Counted from the stretch's first letter, positions 53,591-62,796 are shown. The stretch: 64,000 bases of DNA from Candidatus Saccharimonadota bacterium (GCA_017545485.1 JAFWMY010000008.1:1-64000); one strand, 5' to 3'. The notes: generated by a model not told the origin, from the letters alone. Numbers and translations are program-made.

Positions 53591-55191
53591 ACAGGGGAAC
53601 CTGTGGAAAACTCAGGTTCGAAGATGAAATTAAATGGTGATTTATATCTGTAAATCACCCTTTTTTGTGCATCAATTTCAAGGTTCGAAACCATATTTCT
53701 GACCAAAATGTCCTTTTCGACGAGATCTCCTTTTTCTAATCTGTTAATTAGCGAATTTAGCGAGTTCGAAAACTTTTCGATGGTCATGCGCAATTTTTCA
53801 GGATTCTTAATTTTGGCTTCAATTTGCTTGATTCTTTCGTCGATATTTACAACATCATTTTGCAAATCCGCCATGTCCTTTTTGAGCTTGTCTTTGACGG
53901 CTTTTGGCGACTCTTTGTCGAGCTCCGCGTACTTTTCCGCAAGGTCGTCGATCTTCCTTTGTTTCTGTGTTTTCTGGCCGAGTAGCTCGTGTTTCTCGAC
54001 AGTGAACTCCTGCATCTTTTTATTCGCGTATTCGCTCATATCGTCGACAAAGCTTGTAAAATCGTATTTCTGACTGATACGGCCGAATTCCTCGTAGAGT
54101 TGGTCCATGATGACATGCATGCGTATATTGTTCTTTAGGCGCGTACAGGCCTTGTTATGGCATCGATAATTGAGGTAATACGTGCCAGAGTGGCCGCGGT
54201 TTCTGGCCGGAATCATATAGTGGCCGCATACCGAGCATTTGATAAGATGGCGGAACGGCAAGAAGTATTTGCCATGCGTGGCTTTCTGATTTTCGTAGCA
54301 GGAAGATTGGATCGAGCCACGGTCTTTTCTAAACATTTTCTGGACTTGGTCGAATTCTTCTTCGGTTACCATTGGCTTGAAGTTTGGTGTTACTACTCGC
54401 AGATCTACATAGTTGCGGCCTTGTTCAAGAATTCCGTAGTAGAACGGATCGTGGAAGATGCGGTTCGCGGTGCTTTCACAGACGCCGTAGCTTCTGACGT
54501 GTTTGTTTCGGCGTGATAGTTTTGTAGAACGCTCCACGTTGTTCATTTTCCAGTAACGGTAGACTTCCATTTGTGACGCGCCGTTTAGGATCATTTGCCA
54601 GCCTTTCTGGATCATCTTGAAGTTCTTGTCTGGCTTGTAATAACCGGATACGTCGTCTCTAATATAGCCCCACTTTGGCATACCGCCTGATTTACCTTGT
54701 TCAAGGTTTGAATCGACGCCGCGTTGCACGCTTTCTGACAAATGCTCTGAGTATTGCTTTGAAAGCGCAAAGAGCATGTTTAGCGTCAGCTTGCCGCTCG
54801 AATCGTTATGAAATTCAAAAGTCGGGAAACGTAAGTCTTTAATGACGCCGTTATCGACCATATCAACCACCATTCCGGCTTCAAGCGAATTACGTGAAAG
54901 GCGGTCTGGGTGCCAGGCGAGAATGGCGTCGTATTTGCCTTTCTCGATATCCTTTAGCATCTGCGAGAAAAGCGGACGGTTGCCGGATTTCTTCGCGGAC
55001 TTAGATTCCTGAATCGGTTCGCCAACTAGAAGCAAACCATGATTATTCGCATATTCCTTACAATCTGCGATTTGATCTGGTAATGATTTGGCTTGAGCCT
55101 CGGCATCTTCGGAAGATTTACGCACGTAGAGTACGTAGCGTAATGGCTTCTGGACTATGCCGCTACTCGCATTGATTAGCGCTCTATTCAT
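53533..55191 (-). CDS. Large serine recombinase (site-specific integrase)
   Basis: 552 aa. Resolvase catalytic domain with YVRKSSEDAEAQ (catalytic Ser ~26) and HPDRLSRNSLEAG; a recombinase domain; a zinc ribbon (CSVCGHY...CHNKAC); and a coiled coil (~400-500), the layout of large serine integrases. The last ~18 residues (DPGGARTHDTKLKRLVL) are simply the antisense translation of tRNA-Lys, so the gene's end is host DNA at the junction. ATG 55191 is chosen: it lies 4 nt after the stop of a small ORF, and an in-frame TTG 18 bp upstream overlaps that ORF. DNA is visibly richer in G+C than the chromosomal genes, which suggests transfer. Confidence 0.9.
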   Translation of the reverse strand: MNRALINASSGIVQKPLRYVLYVRKSSEDAEAQAKSLPDQIADCKEYANNHGLLLVGEPIQESKSAKKSGNRPLFSQMLKDIEKGKYDAILAWHPDRLSRNSLEAGMVVDMVDNGVIKDLRFPTFEFHNDSSGKLTLNMLFALSKQYSEHLSESVQRGVDSNLEQGKSGGMPKWGYIRDDVSGYYKPDKNFKMIQKGWQMILNGASQMEVYRYWKMNNVERSTKLSRRNKHVRSYGVCESTANRIFHDPFYYGILEQGRNYVDLRVVTPNFKPMVTEEEFDQVQKMFRKDRGSIQSSCYENQKATHGKYFLPFRHLIKCSVCGHYMIPARNRGHSGTYYLNYRCHNKACTRLKNNIRMHVIMDQLYEEFGRISQKYDFTSFVDDMSEYANKKMQEFTVEKHELLGQKTQKQRKIDDLAEKYAELDKESPKAVKDKLKKDMADLQNDVVNIDERIKQIEAKIKNPEKLRMTIEKFSNSLNSLINRLEKGDLVEKDILVRNMVSNLEIDAQKRVIYRYKSPFNFIFEPEFSTGSPVGDPGGARTHDTKLKRLVL

Positions 55192-55195
55192 AGTT

Positions 55196-55351
55196 TTAGA
55201 ACACGACAACTACTCCGTCGTCGCACACTCCTTTCTCTTTGTTGGACTCGCGCTCTGGCGAATCGTCTATGTCGTCTAATGCGCAAAGTAATTGCACTAG
55301 GTTTTTGACGGCTTCTTTTCGGTCTTCTACGACCGGTTGTTCCTTTTGCAT
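55196..55351 (-). CDS. Small acidic protein upstream of the recombinase
   Basis: 51 aa, running from MQKEQPVVEDRKEAVKN to DDGVVVVF, rich in Asp/Glu. It stops 4 nt before the recombinase ATG, so translation of the two is probably coupled. An overlapping 73-aa frame (55188-55409) is Arg-rich and looks like the out-of-frame shadow. Function unknown; a recombination directionality factor or regulator is only a guess from position. Confidence 0.55.
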   Translation of the reverse strand: MQKEQPVVEDRKEAVKNLVQLLCALDDIDDSPERESNKEKGVCDDGVVVVF

Positions 55352-55415
55352 TTAAGGTACATACTTTCTCCACCCAAGGTGTTGCCGATTTTATGACGGC
55401 AAGTATCACTTGTAG

Positions 55416-55482
55416 TGCAGAATCTGCGCATAAAATATGAGGGGCTACCCCCTCTTACTCGAGAAAGGCGCAGAACTCTGCA
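55416..55482. other. Two-tier stem-loop upstream of the recombinase
   Basis: Outer arms TGCAGAATCTGCGC (55416-55429) and GCGCAGAACTCTGCA (55468-55482) pair as 7 + 6 bp with a small internal loop. They enclose an inner hairpin GAGGGG-CTAC-CCCCTC (55439-55454). It could be a structured mRNA leader, a recombination or replication site, or an attenuator; no T run follows on either strand. Confidence 0.6.
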
Positions 55483-55493
55483 CCGCAATTAAC

Positions 55494-55504
55494 ATAAGTA
55501 TATT
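55494..55504 (-). promoter_or_regulatory. Possible promoter of the recombinase operon
   Basis: AATATACTTAT on the minus strand, containing TATACT as a -10; the same 11-mer forms the -10 of the Avs-like gene (62794-62804). ACATAAGT is repeated on both sides. The -35 is weak. The rest of the gap 55352-55619 shows no gene. Confidence 0.4.
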
Positions 55505-55619
55505 ACATAAGTTCGAAAACACCAAGCATAAGCGTTTTGGAAGTGTGGGGAGATATGTATTCGGTGTTTCGTGTATCTGTTATTTGGCGAGTTCGAATTT
55601 GTGAATAATAAGTAAATGC

Positions 55620-56636
55620 CTAGTCAGTTATTAATATTTTTGACATATAATTATCAGTATTTAAGAAGTACTGCTCAAAATCAGCATATTCACGCAACGT
55701 TTTCCAATTACTGTTGGAATTGTCTGATTTGCTGATACAATACTGCTCAAATGTTTTACTTTGCCAAGTACAACCAATTTCTTGATTGTCTTTTTTCCAT
55801 ATTCCAGCATTCCACTCATCAAACTTTTTGTAAAACAACTGTACGATAATATCATTAGCATAATCTGTTAACTTGTCGTTTAGGGAATTAGCTGACTTTC
55901 TGATGCTAGAAATCATGCTACATTTATTATAAATATCTATTGTGGTTTTTCCCTCGTTGAGGATACTTTGCATGCCAGGTACTTGGTTCCATAAATCATT
56001 TATTTCTACTCGACGAATCCCACATTCGGTGTTGGATTCACCATATACTTCTAATTGCGGAACGTGTGCTAATTGACTTAGTGCTATCATTTTTTGTTCT
56101 GGAATTAAATTGTCGTTAATATTAGAATTAATTCCACTCAATGTTTCCGAACAACCATAATAAGGATATACATAATCATACATACGGACTGTTTTATTTT
56201 TATTGAATGCTTCACCTGGTATTATAGCTGCAAATACTTTTATACTTTCCCTTAATGAACTTAAGCCAACGGTTTCAAATGAATTTTTCCTAGCTACTCC
56301 ATATATAGGTACAGTTTTACCAATTTCTGGTATGTCGGTTACGGCTCTACAATATTGAAAATTCATATCGTATTGTTTTGCGAGGTTTTTGCATTGTTGG
56401 CTGTTCTCATTATAGCTACATGTGTCTATGACTTCCGATAGACGACTATCAATTTCTGATTGTGACGGCCATGGCCATAAATAACTATTTCGCCAAGCAA
56501 TAAAAATGGTAATACCGAGTATTGTGCAACATAAAATGGCTATGATGGCTTCTTTTTTGTTCTTAGGCGACCATATTTTAATCTTTGAAGTTCCTATTTT
56601 TAGATATTTAGCATTCTTTTTCGTTTTTTTGGCCAT
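55620..56636 (-). CDS. Single-span membrane protein with Cys-containing outer domain, unknown
   Basis: 338 aa. A Lys-rich N-terminus, one membrane span (~30-50), then ~285 residues outside with seven or more cysteines (CSYNENSQQC, YYGCSE, ECGIRR, GCTW, YCIS), suggesting disulfides. AAAGGA lies upstream of ATG, and the metallopeptidase-like gene ends 18 bp before, so both are in one operon. Family not recognised. Strongly A+T-rich. Confidence 0.72.
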   Translation of the reverse strand: MAKKTKKNAKYLKIGTSKIKIWSPKNKKEAIIAILCCTILGITIFIAWRNSYLWPWPSQSEIDSRLSEVIDTCSYNENSQQCKNLAKQYDMNFQYCRAVTDIPEIGKTVPIYGVARKNSFETVGLSSLRESIKVFAAIIPGEAFNKNKTVRMYDYVYPYYGCSETLSGINSNINDNLIPEQKMIALSQLAHVPQLEVYGESNTECGIRRVEINDLWNQVPGMQSILNEGKTTIDIYNKCSMISSIRKSANSLNDKLTDYANDIIVQLFYKKFDEWNAGIWKKDNQEIGCTWQSKTFEQYCISKSDNSNSNWKTLREYADFEQYFLNTDNYMSKILITD

Positions 56637-56654
56637 CTTTATAAATCCTTTATA

Positions 56655-57536
56655 TTATTTTTCACTATCTAATTTAGATTTTACTTCCCCATAAACTTCA
56701 ATCCGCGCATTATACAAATCTACGAGCCTATTATATTCATTTATCGCATCCCTCTGAACATAATAATCCGTAGCGTTTTTGTATATGCTTTTTTGAGCTT
56801 CCATTTTTTGTAAAATTATGTCTACTTCGGCAAACATATTTTTAATTTGTGTTTTATTATCATGATATAATTTTGCAATATAGCGACGATCTTTAAAATA
56901 TTCTCCATAGTGTTTTTCAAGAAAACTAGAAATACCGTATATTTCAGTAGCAACACGAACATATAGCTCATCCATTTGTTCATCTTCCGGATAAAGTGAT
57001 ATTTCAGAGCGTAGTTCCTCATTGCTCATATATATTTTATTTAATTCTTCCCATATTTTCTCTTTTTCTGACTGTGGAATTCTTGAATATACTGCATGCA
57101 TCATCTCGTGGGCTAAAGTAACTATTTTTGCATTTTCGTAGTTATAATATGATTTTTGCAGACTAGTAGCATCTTTTCCGGCATTATAAATATCGATAAA
57201 TTCATTGTCATCTATTTTATAGTGACAGCCGGCGATATAAACGTCTGGATCACCATCTTTACCGCAAGTTGCATTAAATGATGACTTGTCTTTTAGCTGT
57301 GGCGAACTAGCGTAGAGGATAGTTTTGCCTTTATCGGTCAGCTTAGCTTTTTGTACAAGAAACTCTATCTCTTGAGATGACTTGAAGTTATTGGCTTTTT
57401 GTTGATCGCTAATATATTGCCAATCGCAACTCAATAAGATAATGAGGACTATTAATGTAAGGAATACTAAGGCTAGGGGGATTAATCTATTTTTGGTCAT
57501 ATTCCTGGATTTTTTAGTCCGCGAAGGTTTTCTCAT
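56655..57536 (-). CDS. Membrane-anchored HExxH zinc metallopeptidase-like protein
   Basis: 293 aa. A basic N-terminus, one membrane span (~15-35), then an outer domain with LAHEMMHAVYSR (HEMMH at ~142), the zinc-binding/catalytic motif of gluzincin-type peptidases; Glu residues in DELYVRVATEIYG (~190) could be the third ligand. Cys pair CGKDGDPDVYIAGC may form a disulfide. TGCTATAAT ends 8 nt before ATG, as in chromosomal genes. Substrate unknown; the neighbouring Cys-rich membrane protein may be partner or target (inference). Confidence 0.75.
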   Translation of the reverse strand: MRKPSRTKKSRNMTKNRLIPLALVFLTLIVLIILLSCDWQYISDQQKANNFKSSQEIEFLVQKAKLTDKGKTILYASSPQLKDKSSFNATCGKDGDPDVYIAGCHYKIDDNEFIDIYNAGKDATSLQKSYYNYENAKIVTLAHEMMHAVYSRIPQSEKEKIWEELNKIYMSNEELRSEISLYPEDEQMDELYVRVATEIYGISSFLEKHYGEYFKDRRYIAKLYHDNKTQIKNMFAEVDIILQKMEAQKSIYKNATDYYVQRDAINEYNRLVDLYNARIEVYGEVKSKLDSEK

Positions 57537-57606
57537 ATATACTAATTATAGCATCTCCATATTGCGAATACCATTAACCGGCCGGCCATTTTTTAAGATG
57601 CCACAC

Positions 57607-58053
57607 TTAACTGTTGTTTGTTTTTACCTTTGCTCGTTTTTTGACTTCAGCTGGCGATATCCCACCGTTGCGGTATTCTTCATTGGTTATCTTTGTTCTG
57701 TATAATTTATGGTCGATTATGTTTTGTTGTATATAACCATAATCTCCATTGAGATTAACTAGTTCGCGTTGTATTGGTATTTCTGCATTTTCAATATCAT
57801 CCAAAAAATCCTCAACTCTTTGTTTTTCTGTCCAAAAGTTTTTTATTTCTGATTCTGTGAGATTATCAAGATATGCTAGACATTCTGTTCTGAATTTTTC
57901 GTATGTATTATAGCGTTTGCAACGATAACGCCGTTCCGTGATTATGAAACCTAAGAAACGTCTCCAATCAATTGGATGGCTCGATGTCGGAAAGCCATTA
58001 ATCCAATAATAGAATGCCAAATCGGTTATCTCTCTGTTAATTATTATTGTCAT
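57607..58053 (-). CDS. Hypothetical protein
   Basis: 148 aa, soluble and charged, with aromatic-rich N-terminal part (FYYWINGFP, WRRFLGFIITERRYRCKRYN) and a helical C-terminal half. ATG 58053 is preferred because AGGA lies ~9 nt upstream; a GTG two codons earlier is possible. TGATATACT at 58097-58105 is a probable extended -10. No family recognised. Confidence 0.6.
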   Translation of the reverse strand: MTIIINREITDLAFYYWINGFPTSSHPIDWRRFLGFIITERRYRCKRYNTYEKFRTECLAYLDNLTESEIKNFWTEKQRVEDFLDDIENAEIPIQRELVNLNGDYGYIQQNIIDHKLYRTKITNEEYRNGGISPAEVKKRAKVKTNNS

Positions 58054-58224
58054 ATACACTTTTCCTGCTAAAAATTACGCGACATTAATTAACCTGAGTA
58101 TATCATAAACAATGTTCAGAATAAAAATAAACCTTACAATATTACGCCGTCTCATGTCAAGAAAAAATCTCACCCCTATTTTCTGCACAATAACTTTCAA
58201 AACCCGATTGTGTTCAAGTGGATG

Positions 58225-58689
58225 CTATCTATTGACTAAATGATAGAATGTTTTGTTAGAATCGTTACCGTAGTGGTTAATATCTTCCGGCTCAGCCCAA
58301 AGCGAAAGCTTGTGGACGCGCCACTTGCCTATGAAAAACATCTGAACTATCGCGTCGTTCACGTCGCGGTTATTTAGCGCGCGTGGAATGTATGCGAGGG
58401 AAAAGTAGTACCATTTGTCGTCTTCGGCGTCTAACCTCGCAAAAACGCGCTTACCGCGCCCAAAAAGGCGCACATCGAAGCGCTGCGCCAGTGTTTCTAG
58501 GGAATAAGTCTTTAGTTCGTGAATCGCGTCGCGGACGGGCGATTCCATTAGTTCCATACGCTCAAACTTGTCGTAATCGCGCGAGTTGAATCTGCCGTTA
58601 TGTTCGAGCATAAAGCTTTCAAGTTGCCGAGCGGTGACCGGTATCGGTTCGCCGGGTTTTACTTTCTTAAATGTGTGGTGTTTTGCCAT
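58225..58689 (-). CDS. Hypothetical protein
   Basis: 154 aa, soluble, alpha/beta, with many Arg/Asp pairs (HNGRFNSRDYDKFERM, RFDVRLFGRGKRVFARLDAEDDKWYYFSLAY). GAGG lies 5 nt before ATG. It follows the Avs-like gene by 48 bp on the same strand, so they may share a transcript. Its DNA is richer in G+C than that gene and resembles the recombinase and the ASCH-GNAT gene, suggesting mosaic origin. Family unknown. Confidence 0.65.
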   Translation of the reverse strand: MAKHHTFKKVKPGEPIPVTARQLESFMLEHNGRFNSRDYDKFERMELMESPVRDAIHELKTYSLETLAQRFDVRLFGRGKRVFARLDAEDDKWYYFSLAYIPRALNNRDVNDAIVQMFFIGKWRVHKLSLWAEPEDINHYGNDSNKTFYHLVNR

Positions 58690-58737
58690 AGTGCCTCGTT
58701 TCTTTGAGGTTGCACCCGTAATGGCGATTTTGTATAT

Positions 58738-61700
58738 TTATAGCCCCCATTCCTCGTCCATTTTTTTGTCGTTAGCTATTTCTTGTTCCGCGTATTTCTT
58801 TACTCTTTCAAAAAGTTGTCTTAATATAGAATCATATGGCATTACTAATAATGCCTTCTCGGAAACGCCCATCAACTGCAAGTCATATTCAGATGGGTTA
58901 CCAGGGGTTCTGGATTTAGACGATGGGACATAGCTGACAACAAAAATATCTAATATTTCTTTCTTACTTATGTCGCCATCTGTCATTAATGAGTGCAAGA
59001 TGGGTTCAATGATATCATAATTGTTAGCTATATAGCGAATACTTAGCATGGAAAGAAAAATCTCTACTATGATTCGCGATGTGATGCTTTTGTCTTCAAC
59101 ATACCTATCTTTAGCTTTGGTTGCTTCTCTTAATAGTGTTCTTTCGTCTATGCAGATTGTTTTTAATAATTTCCTGGCATCATATTTCATCATGGGCTGA
59201 TTAATATTGTTGCAAATCCATGACGTTATCCCAGTAAGAAAAACATCTAAAGCGTTTTTTTCGAGCTTTATAGTCATTCCATAAGGGATATCCGTATAAC
59301 TAAAAATATCATATTCTAGTGAAATATGCTTTCTAGAGATTCTGTTAAGAAGGAATGAAATAGTGTCGTTTGGGAAAACATTGGCAACATTACATATAAA
59401 TGTTTGGGCTGAATAATCTAGCTCTGGGCTATTTTCGAGTGCAGAAAGTATGATCTCTACATCTTTTTGCTGGAGATTGTCTATACGTTTTTTCCCGTTA
59501 TGCCCAGAAAATAACTCTGTCACCTGTAATGCGACTCTTGGATCTTTTATTCCGCAGAAACAAAGTAACAGACTTTGGATAGCATTTTCGTCATGGTCTA
59601 ATATCAGATAAGAGTATTGCGTTAAGATTAGAATGGCGTCTGTATCATTTGTTTTTACTATTAAATTAATCATTTCTAGAGATGTTTTTGTGTCCATTAT
59701 GTCAAAACAATACGCAATGGTACTTGCAGCCGCAATAATCGATTTGCGGTTGCCGGGCTTTACAAAAGCTTTTATGATGTCTATACAATATTGTTTTTCT
59801 TTGCTAGAGGCTAGCAACGCTTTTACCGCATATTGGAGTTCTTCTCCAGGATCTTCCACCCTAATTGATTGTATCAGTTGCTTATTGAAGCTATTTGGCA
59901 TTTTTGGGCAAATAATTCCAAGTAAGTAAGATGCCTTAAACAAGATTTTACACTCATCAGCTTTTTCCCGAATCGACGCAAGAGTATCATACAATGCATC
60001 AGGATTGTTAGCATATTCTTTTGTTACGAGTGCTGCATTACGATCAATCCATTCTTTAAGTCGTGCTTGTCTCTTTTCATAGTCCGTTTCATATGAGAGT
60101 AGGTCATGATGATATGGGTCCAAAGCAAAGACAGCTATTATACTATTAGTATTCTTCAGCAATGAATCTAATTGATTTGTGTTTTTATAGCATCTTTGAA
60201 GTTCCAGATAGATTTTAGCTACGGTCAATGGATCAATTTCTTTTTCGCATAAGCAATATAGGTAGTTGATAATGCTCGTTTTATCTTGTGAATTATCACT
60301 TTCGTTGAGCTTATAATTGATAATATCTCCAAGCAATTCAATGGCGGCTATCTTTAAAGGAAGGTTGCCGTTGTTAATGGCTAATTCTGAATATTCTAGG
60401 ATTGTTTTGCATATTTTTTTTGACTCATCATCTGAGTTATTATGAGACGATTGCAATAATGTGATAGTTTTTTCGTCTGATAAATATGATGTGCTGCTTA
60501 TGTCAAGCGAACTGCTCAGCAGTTTAATAAATATTTTTTGGTCGGGGCGATTCTTTATACATAGCAATAGGCTGTCTAATATTTTTTTCCTGTACCCAAC
60601 TGGTTTTGATATGTTGGGCCGTAACAGGTTCTGAATGACATTTAGTGCTGGATTATTTTTTGGCTCTTCAGTCTCGAATTTGCTAGCTAATTCGACAAGA
60701 ATATGCATAGCCTCATCAATATAATCCGCTCTATGCGAAACATGCTCCAAGATAGAAGCTACCGTACGAAGAGGATTGTTAGGGCTTTCGATTGAATTGT
60801 TTTTTTCCGAATTGCCGTCTAAGGATAATATTATTTTCGCGAAATCGATTGCTTCACGTGGTTGATAAAAGGAGACATCCACTAGGCTATTTAGGATTTT
60901 TTGTCGTTCAAAAACACTACTACTTATGTAATTTTTTTCTACAGTTTTCCATGCCTCAGACATAATATTGTTAATAGTGGTTGGTTTATCCGAATCAAGA
61001 AGAGCTAGATTTAAAAGGGTATTAATCTGGTATTGGCTATTAAGTAATGACCTGAGAACGCCGTTTTTTGACTCGAAACCGCTTTTAAGGTATTCGTAGC
61101 AAACGTAGACTCCGAGAATATCTGGATATATATGTATCTTATTTCTTCGCTTGACCAATATACCGGCCGTAAGTAATTTTTCAATAATAGTGTTAATGGT
61201 AGAAGGCGAGAGGCCTGTCTGGTTTTTTATGACGTCTATTATGTTTTCGTCCACGTTAACTGGCTGTACTAACGCTATTATGTCTAGGATAGATCTCGCA
61301 TCATCTTCTCGGCGAGATAGCCCACATTTATATTTAGCCAGGTTATTTAGATACGCATGTAGAATGCTGCCTGGTGCACCAAGTTTTTCAATACTTAATT
61401 GTGACAGTTGTCCATCACGTACGCCAGTTGCTAAAGTTGTAGCAATAAGAGGGTTGTTGCTTGAAAAACTTGTTATCGTTTGAGCAATACCTCCATTATT
61501 GATGATCTCTTTGACTAGATTGTAGCACTCGCCGCACGTAGGTTTTTTTAATTCAATGATAGTATAGTTGTCTTCTCCTATTCTACTATCATAAAAGGTC
61601 CCTTTTATTTGATCGAGATATGCTGAGCGTACAGAGAGGATAAGTACTGGTTTTTTCTTTTGCAAGATCTCTTCTACGTAAGATGTGCTATATGTTGAAA

Positions 61701-62766
61701 GCAGACGTCGTATAGTATTAGTGTACTCGCGTCCGTTGTCAATGTATTCATACCCATTATCAATGATAATCGCATCACTCTCAAAAGCGCAAGCTATATC
61801 GTCTTTTGTTCCAATGTCCCCTTCGATTACAACAATATCTAGACCACGGTGTTCGTTACAGAATTCCTTAAGTAATCTTGTCTTTCCGACGCCACTGTCA
61901 CCCGCAATGATAATTATGGGAAGAAAAGGAGTTGTTTTGCTGTGGTATTTTTGAAAAGAATCGTTGAGCGTTTCAAGTTTTGAAAAACTAGAAATGTATT
62001 GATTTGATAGTGTGAAGCAAGCTTGCTTTTTATCGATATGGTTGAAATATTGTTCAGCAGGAGTTAATCCGAATGTGTAGTTGTCTATGCCGAGGCAGTA
62101 TTTAAGGATCGTAGGTTGATTATCTGAAAAAAACCTTTCAACTAATCTCACTTTTTGATTCTTTTGCAGATCTCTTGCGAGTCGACTGAGTTTTTCAATA
62201 TCATATACTTCCCAACCGTCACCTTCGAGTTTTTGAACTTTTGTATCTGTAACATTTGCAGAGACTGCTAAAATTTTTCTTTGCGGTGTGTACTTTAGTC
62301 TTTGTGTTAGCCCGTTTTCATCATATTCTTTGATAACGTCATCTGTTTTGCTGAATTTTGTTTCTTTGGTCTGTTTGCATTGTATGACAGTTTTTTTATT
62401 GTTTGAATATAAATCAATTCCATATTGTCTATCCCCCTTTTTCCCAAGTTTATCTATATCGTCAAATTCAATATACCTAAAAAGGTCTAAACAAAAATCT
62501 TCAAAAGCACTTGGTGTTAACTTTTCTACTGGTAAGGGGTTGAGCCTGGGGGACCCAAAAGAAATGTTCTGATCATGCATAGGATAGTCTAGCGAGATGG
62601 CATTGAAAATACGTTTATTATACTCTGGGGACGGCTCGTTTATTCCGTGCGCCCATCTGCTTACGGTTTGTTGTGAAACTCCAACTTTTCTGCCAAGTTC
62701 AGAATACGTGTTTAGCTTCGAACGGGAAACCCATTCGTTAATAAGTGCGCTGGTGTCTGTGTTCAT
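58738..62766 (-). CDS. HTH - restriction-endonuclease-like - STAND NTPase protein (Avs-like defence sensor)
   Basis: 1342 aa. (1) An XRE-type helix-turn-helix at ~17-45 (TYSELGRKVGVSQQTVSRW). (2) An Mrr-like nuclease domain at ~75-180: FEDFCLDLF, GKKGDRQYGIDLYS and IQCKQ supply the Asp and QxK of the PD-(D/E)xK site. (3) A STAND P-loop NTPase at ~265-480 with GDSGVGKT (~289) and AIIIDNG (~332), then a winged helix (~515-545). (4) About 780 residues of helical repeats, the likely sensor. This order matches Avs/AVAST proteins, in which recognition of phage proteins by the repeats activates the nuclease; the HTH at the front is unusual. ATG 62766 is chosen because AAAGGAGG lies just upstream; the frame runs 33 codons further. 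Confidence 0.82.
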   Translation of the reverse strand: MNTDTSALINEWVSRSKLNTYSELGRKVGVSQQTVSRWAHGINEPSPEYNKRIFNAISLDYPMHDQNISFGSPRLNPLPVEKLTPSAFEDFCLDLFRYIEFDDIDKLGKKGDRQYGIDLYSNNKKTVIQCKQTKETKFSKTDDVIKEYDENGLTQRLKYTPQRKILAVSANVTDTKVQKLEGDGWEVYDIEKLSRLARDLQKNQKVRLVERFFSDNQPTILKYCLGIDNYTFGLTPAEQYFNHIDKKQACFTLSNQYISSFSKLETLNDSFQKYHSKTTPFLPIIIIAGDSGVGKTRLLKEFCNEHRGLDIVVIEGDIGTKDDIACAFESDAIIIDNGYEYIDNGREYTNTIRRLLSTYSTSYVEEILQKKKPVLILSVRSAYLDQIKGTFYDSRIGEDNYTIIELKKPTCGECYNLVKEIINNGGIAQTITSFSSNNPLIATTLATGVRDGQLSQLSIEKLGAPGSILHAYLNNLAKYKCGLSRREDDARSILDIIALVQPVNVDENIIDVIKNQTGLSPSTINTIIEKLLTAGILVKRRNKIHIYPDILGVYVCYEYLKSGFESKNGVLRSLLNSQYQINTLLNLALLDSDKPTTINNIMSEAWKTVEKNYISSSVFERQKILNSLVDVSFYQPREAIDFAKIILSLDGNSEKNNSIESPNNPLRTVASILEHVSHRADYIDEAMHILVELASKFETEEPKNNPALNVIQNLLRPNISKPVGYRKKILDSLLLCIKNRPDQKIFIKLLSSSLDISSTSYLSDEKTITLLQSSHNNSDDESKKICKTILEYSELAINNGNLPLKIAAIELLGDIINYKLNESDNSQDKTSIINYLYCLCEKEIDPLTVAKIYLELQRCYKNTNQLDSLLKNTNSIIAVFALDPYHHDLLSYETDYEKRQARLKEWIDRNAALVTKEYANNPDALYDTLASIREKADECKILFKASYLLGIICPKMPNSFNKQLIQSIRVEDPGEELQYAVKALLASSKEKQYCIDIIKAFVKPGNRKSIIAAASTIAYCFDIMDTKTSLEMINLIVKTNDTDAILILTQYSYLILDHDENAIQSLLLCFCGIKDPRVALQVTELFSGHNGKKRIDNLQQKDVEIILSALENSPELDYSAQTFICNVANVFPNDTISFLLNRISRKHISLEYDIFSYTDIPYGMTIKLEKNALDVFLTGITSWICNNINQPMMKYDARKLLKTICIDERTLLREATKAKDRYVEDKSITSRIIVEIFLSMLSIRYIANNYDIIEPILHSLMTDGDISKKEILDIFVVSYVPSSKSRTPGNPSEYDLQLMGVSEKALLVMPYDSILRQLFERVKKYAEQEIANDKKMDEEWGL

Positions 62767-62796
62767 TTGGGACCTCCTTTGGTACATGTTTATATA

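Noticed and set aside
54157-54516. 119-aa plus-strand ORF inside the recombinase
   Set aside because: Antisense shadow of the conserved zinc-ribbon and recombinase domains.
55188-55409. 73-aa Arg-rich ORF before the recombinase
   Set aside because: Overlapping frame of the 51-aa acidic ORF, which fits the recombinase spacing better; the Arg-rich product looks like a shadow.
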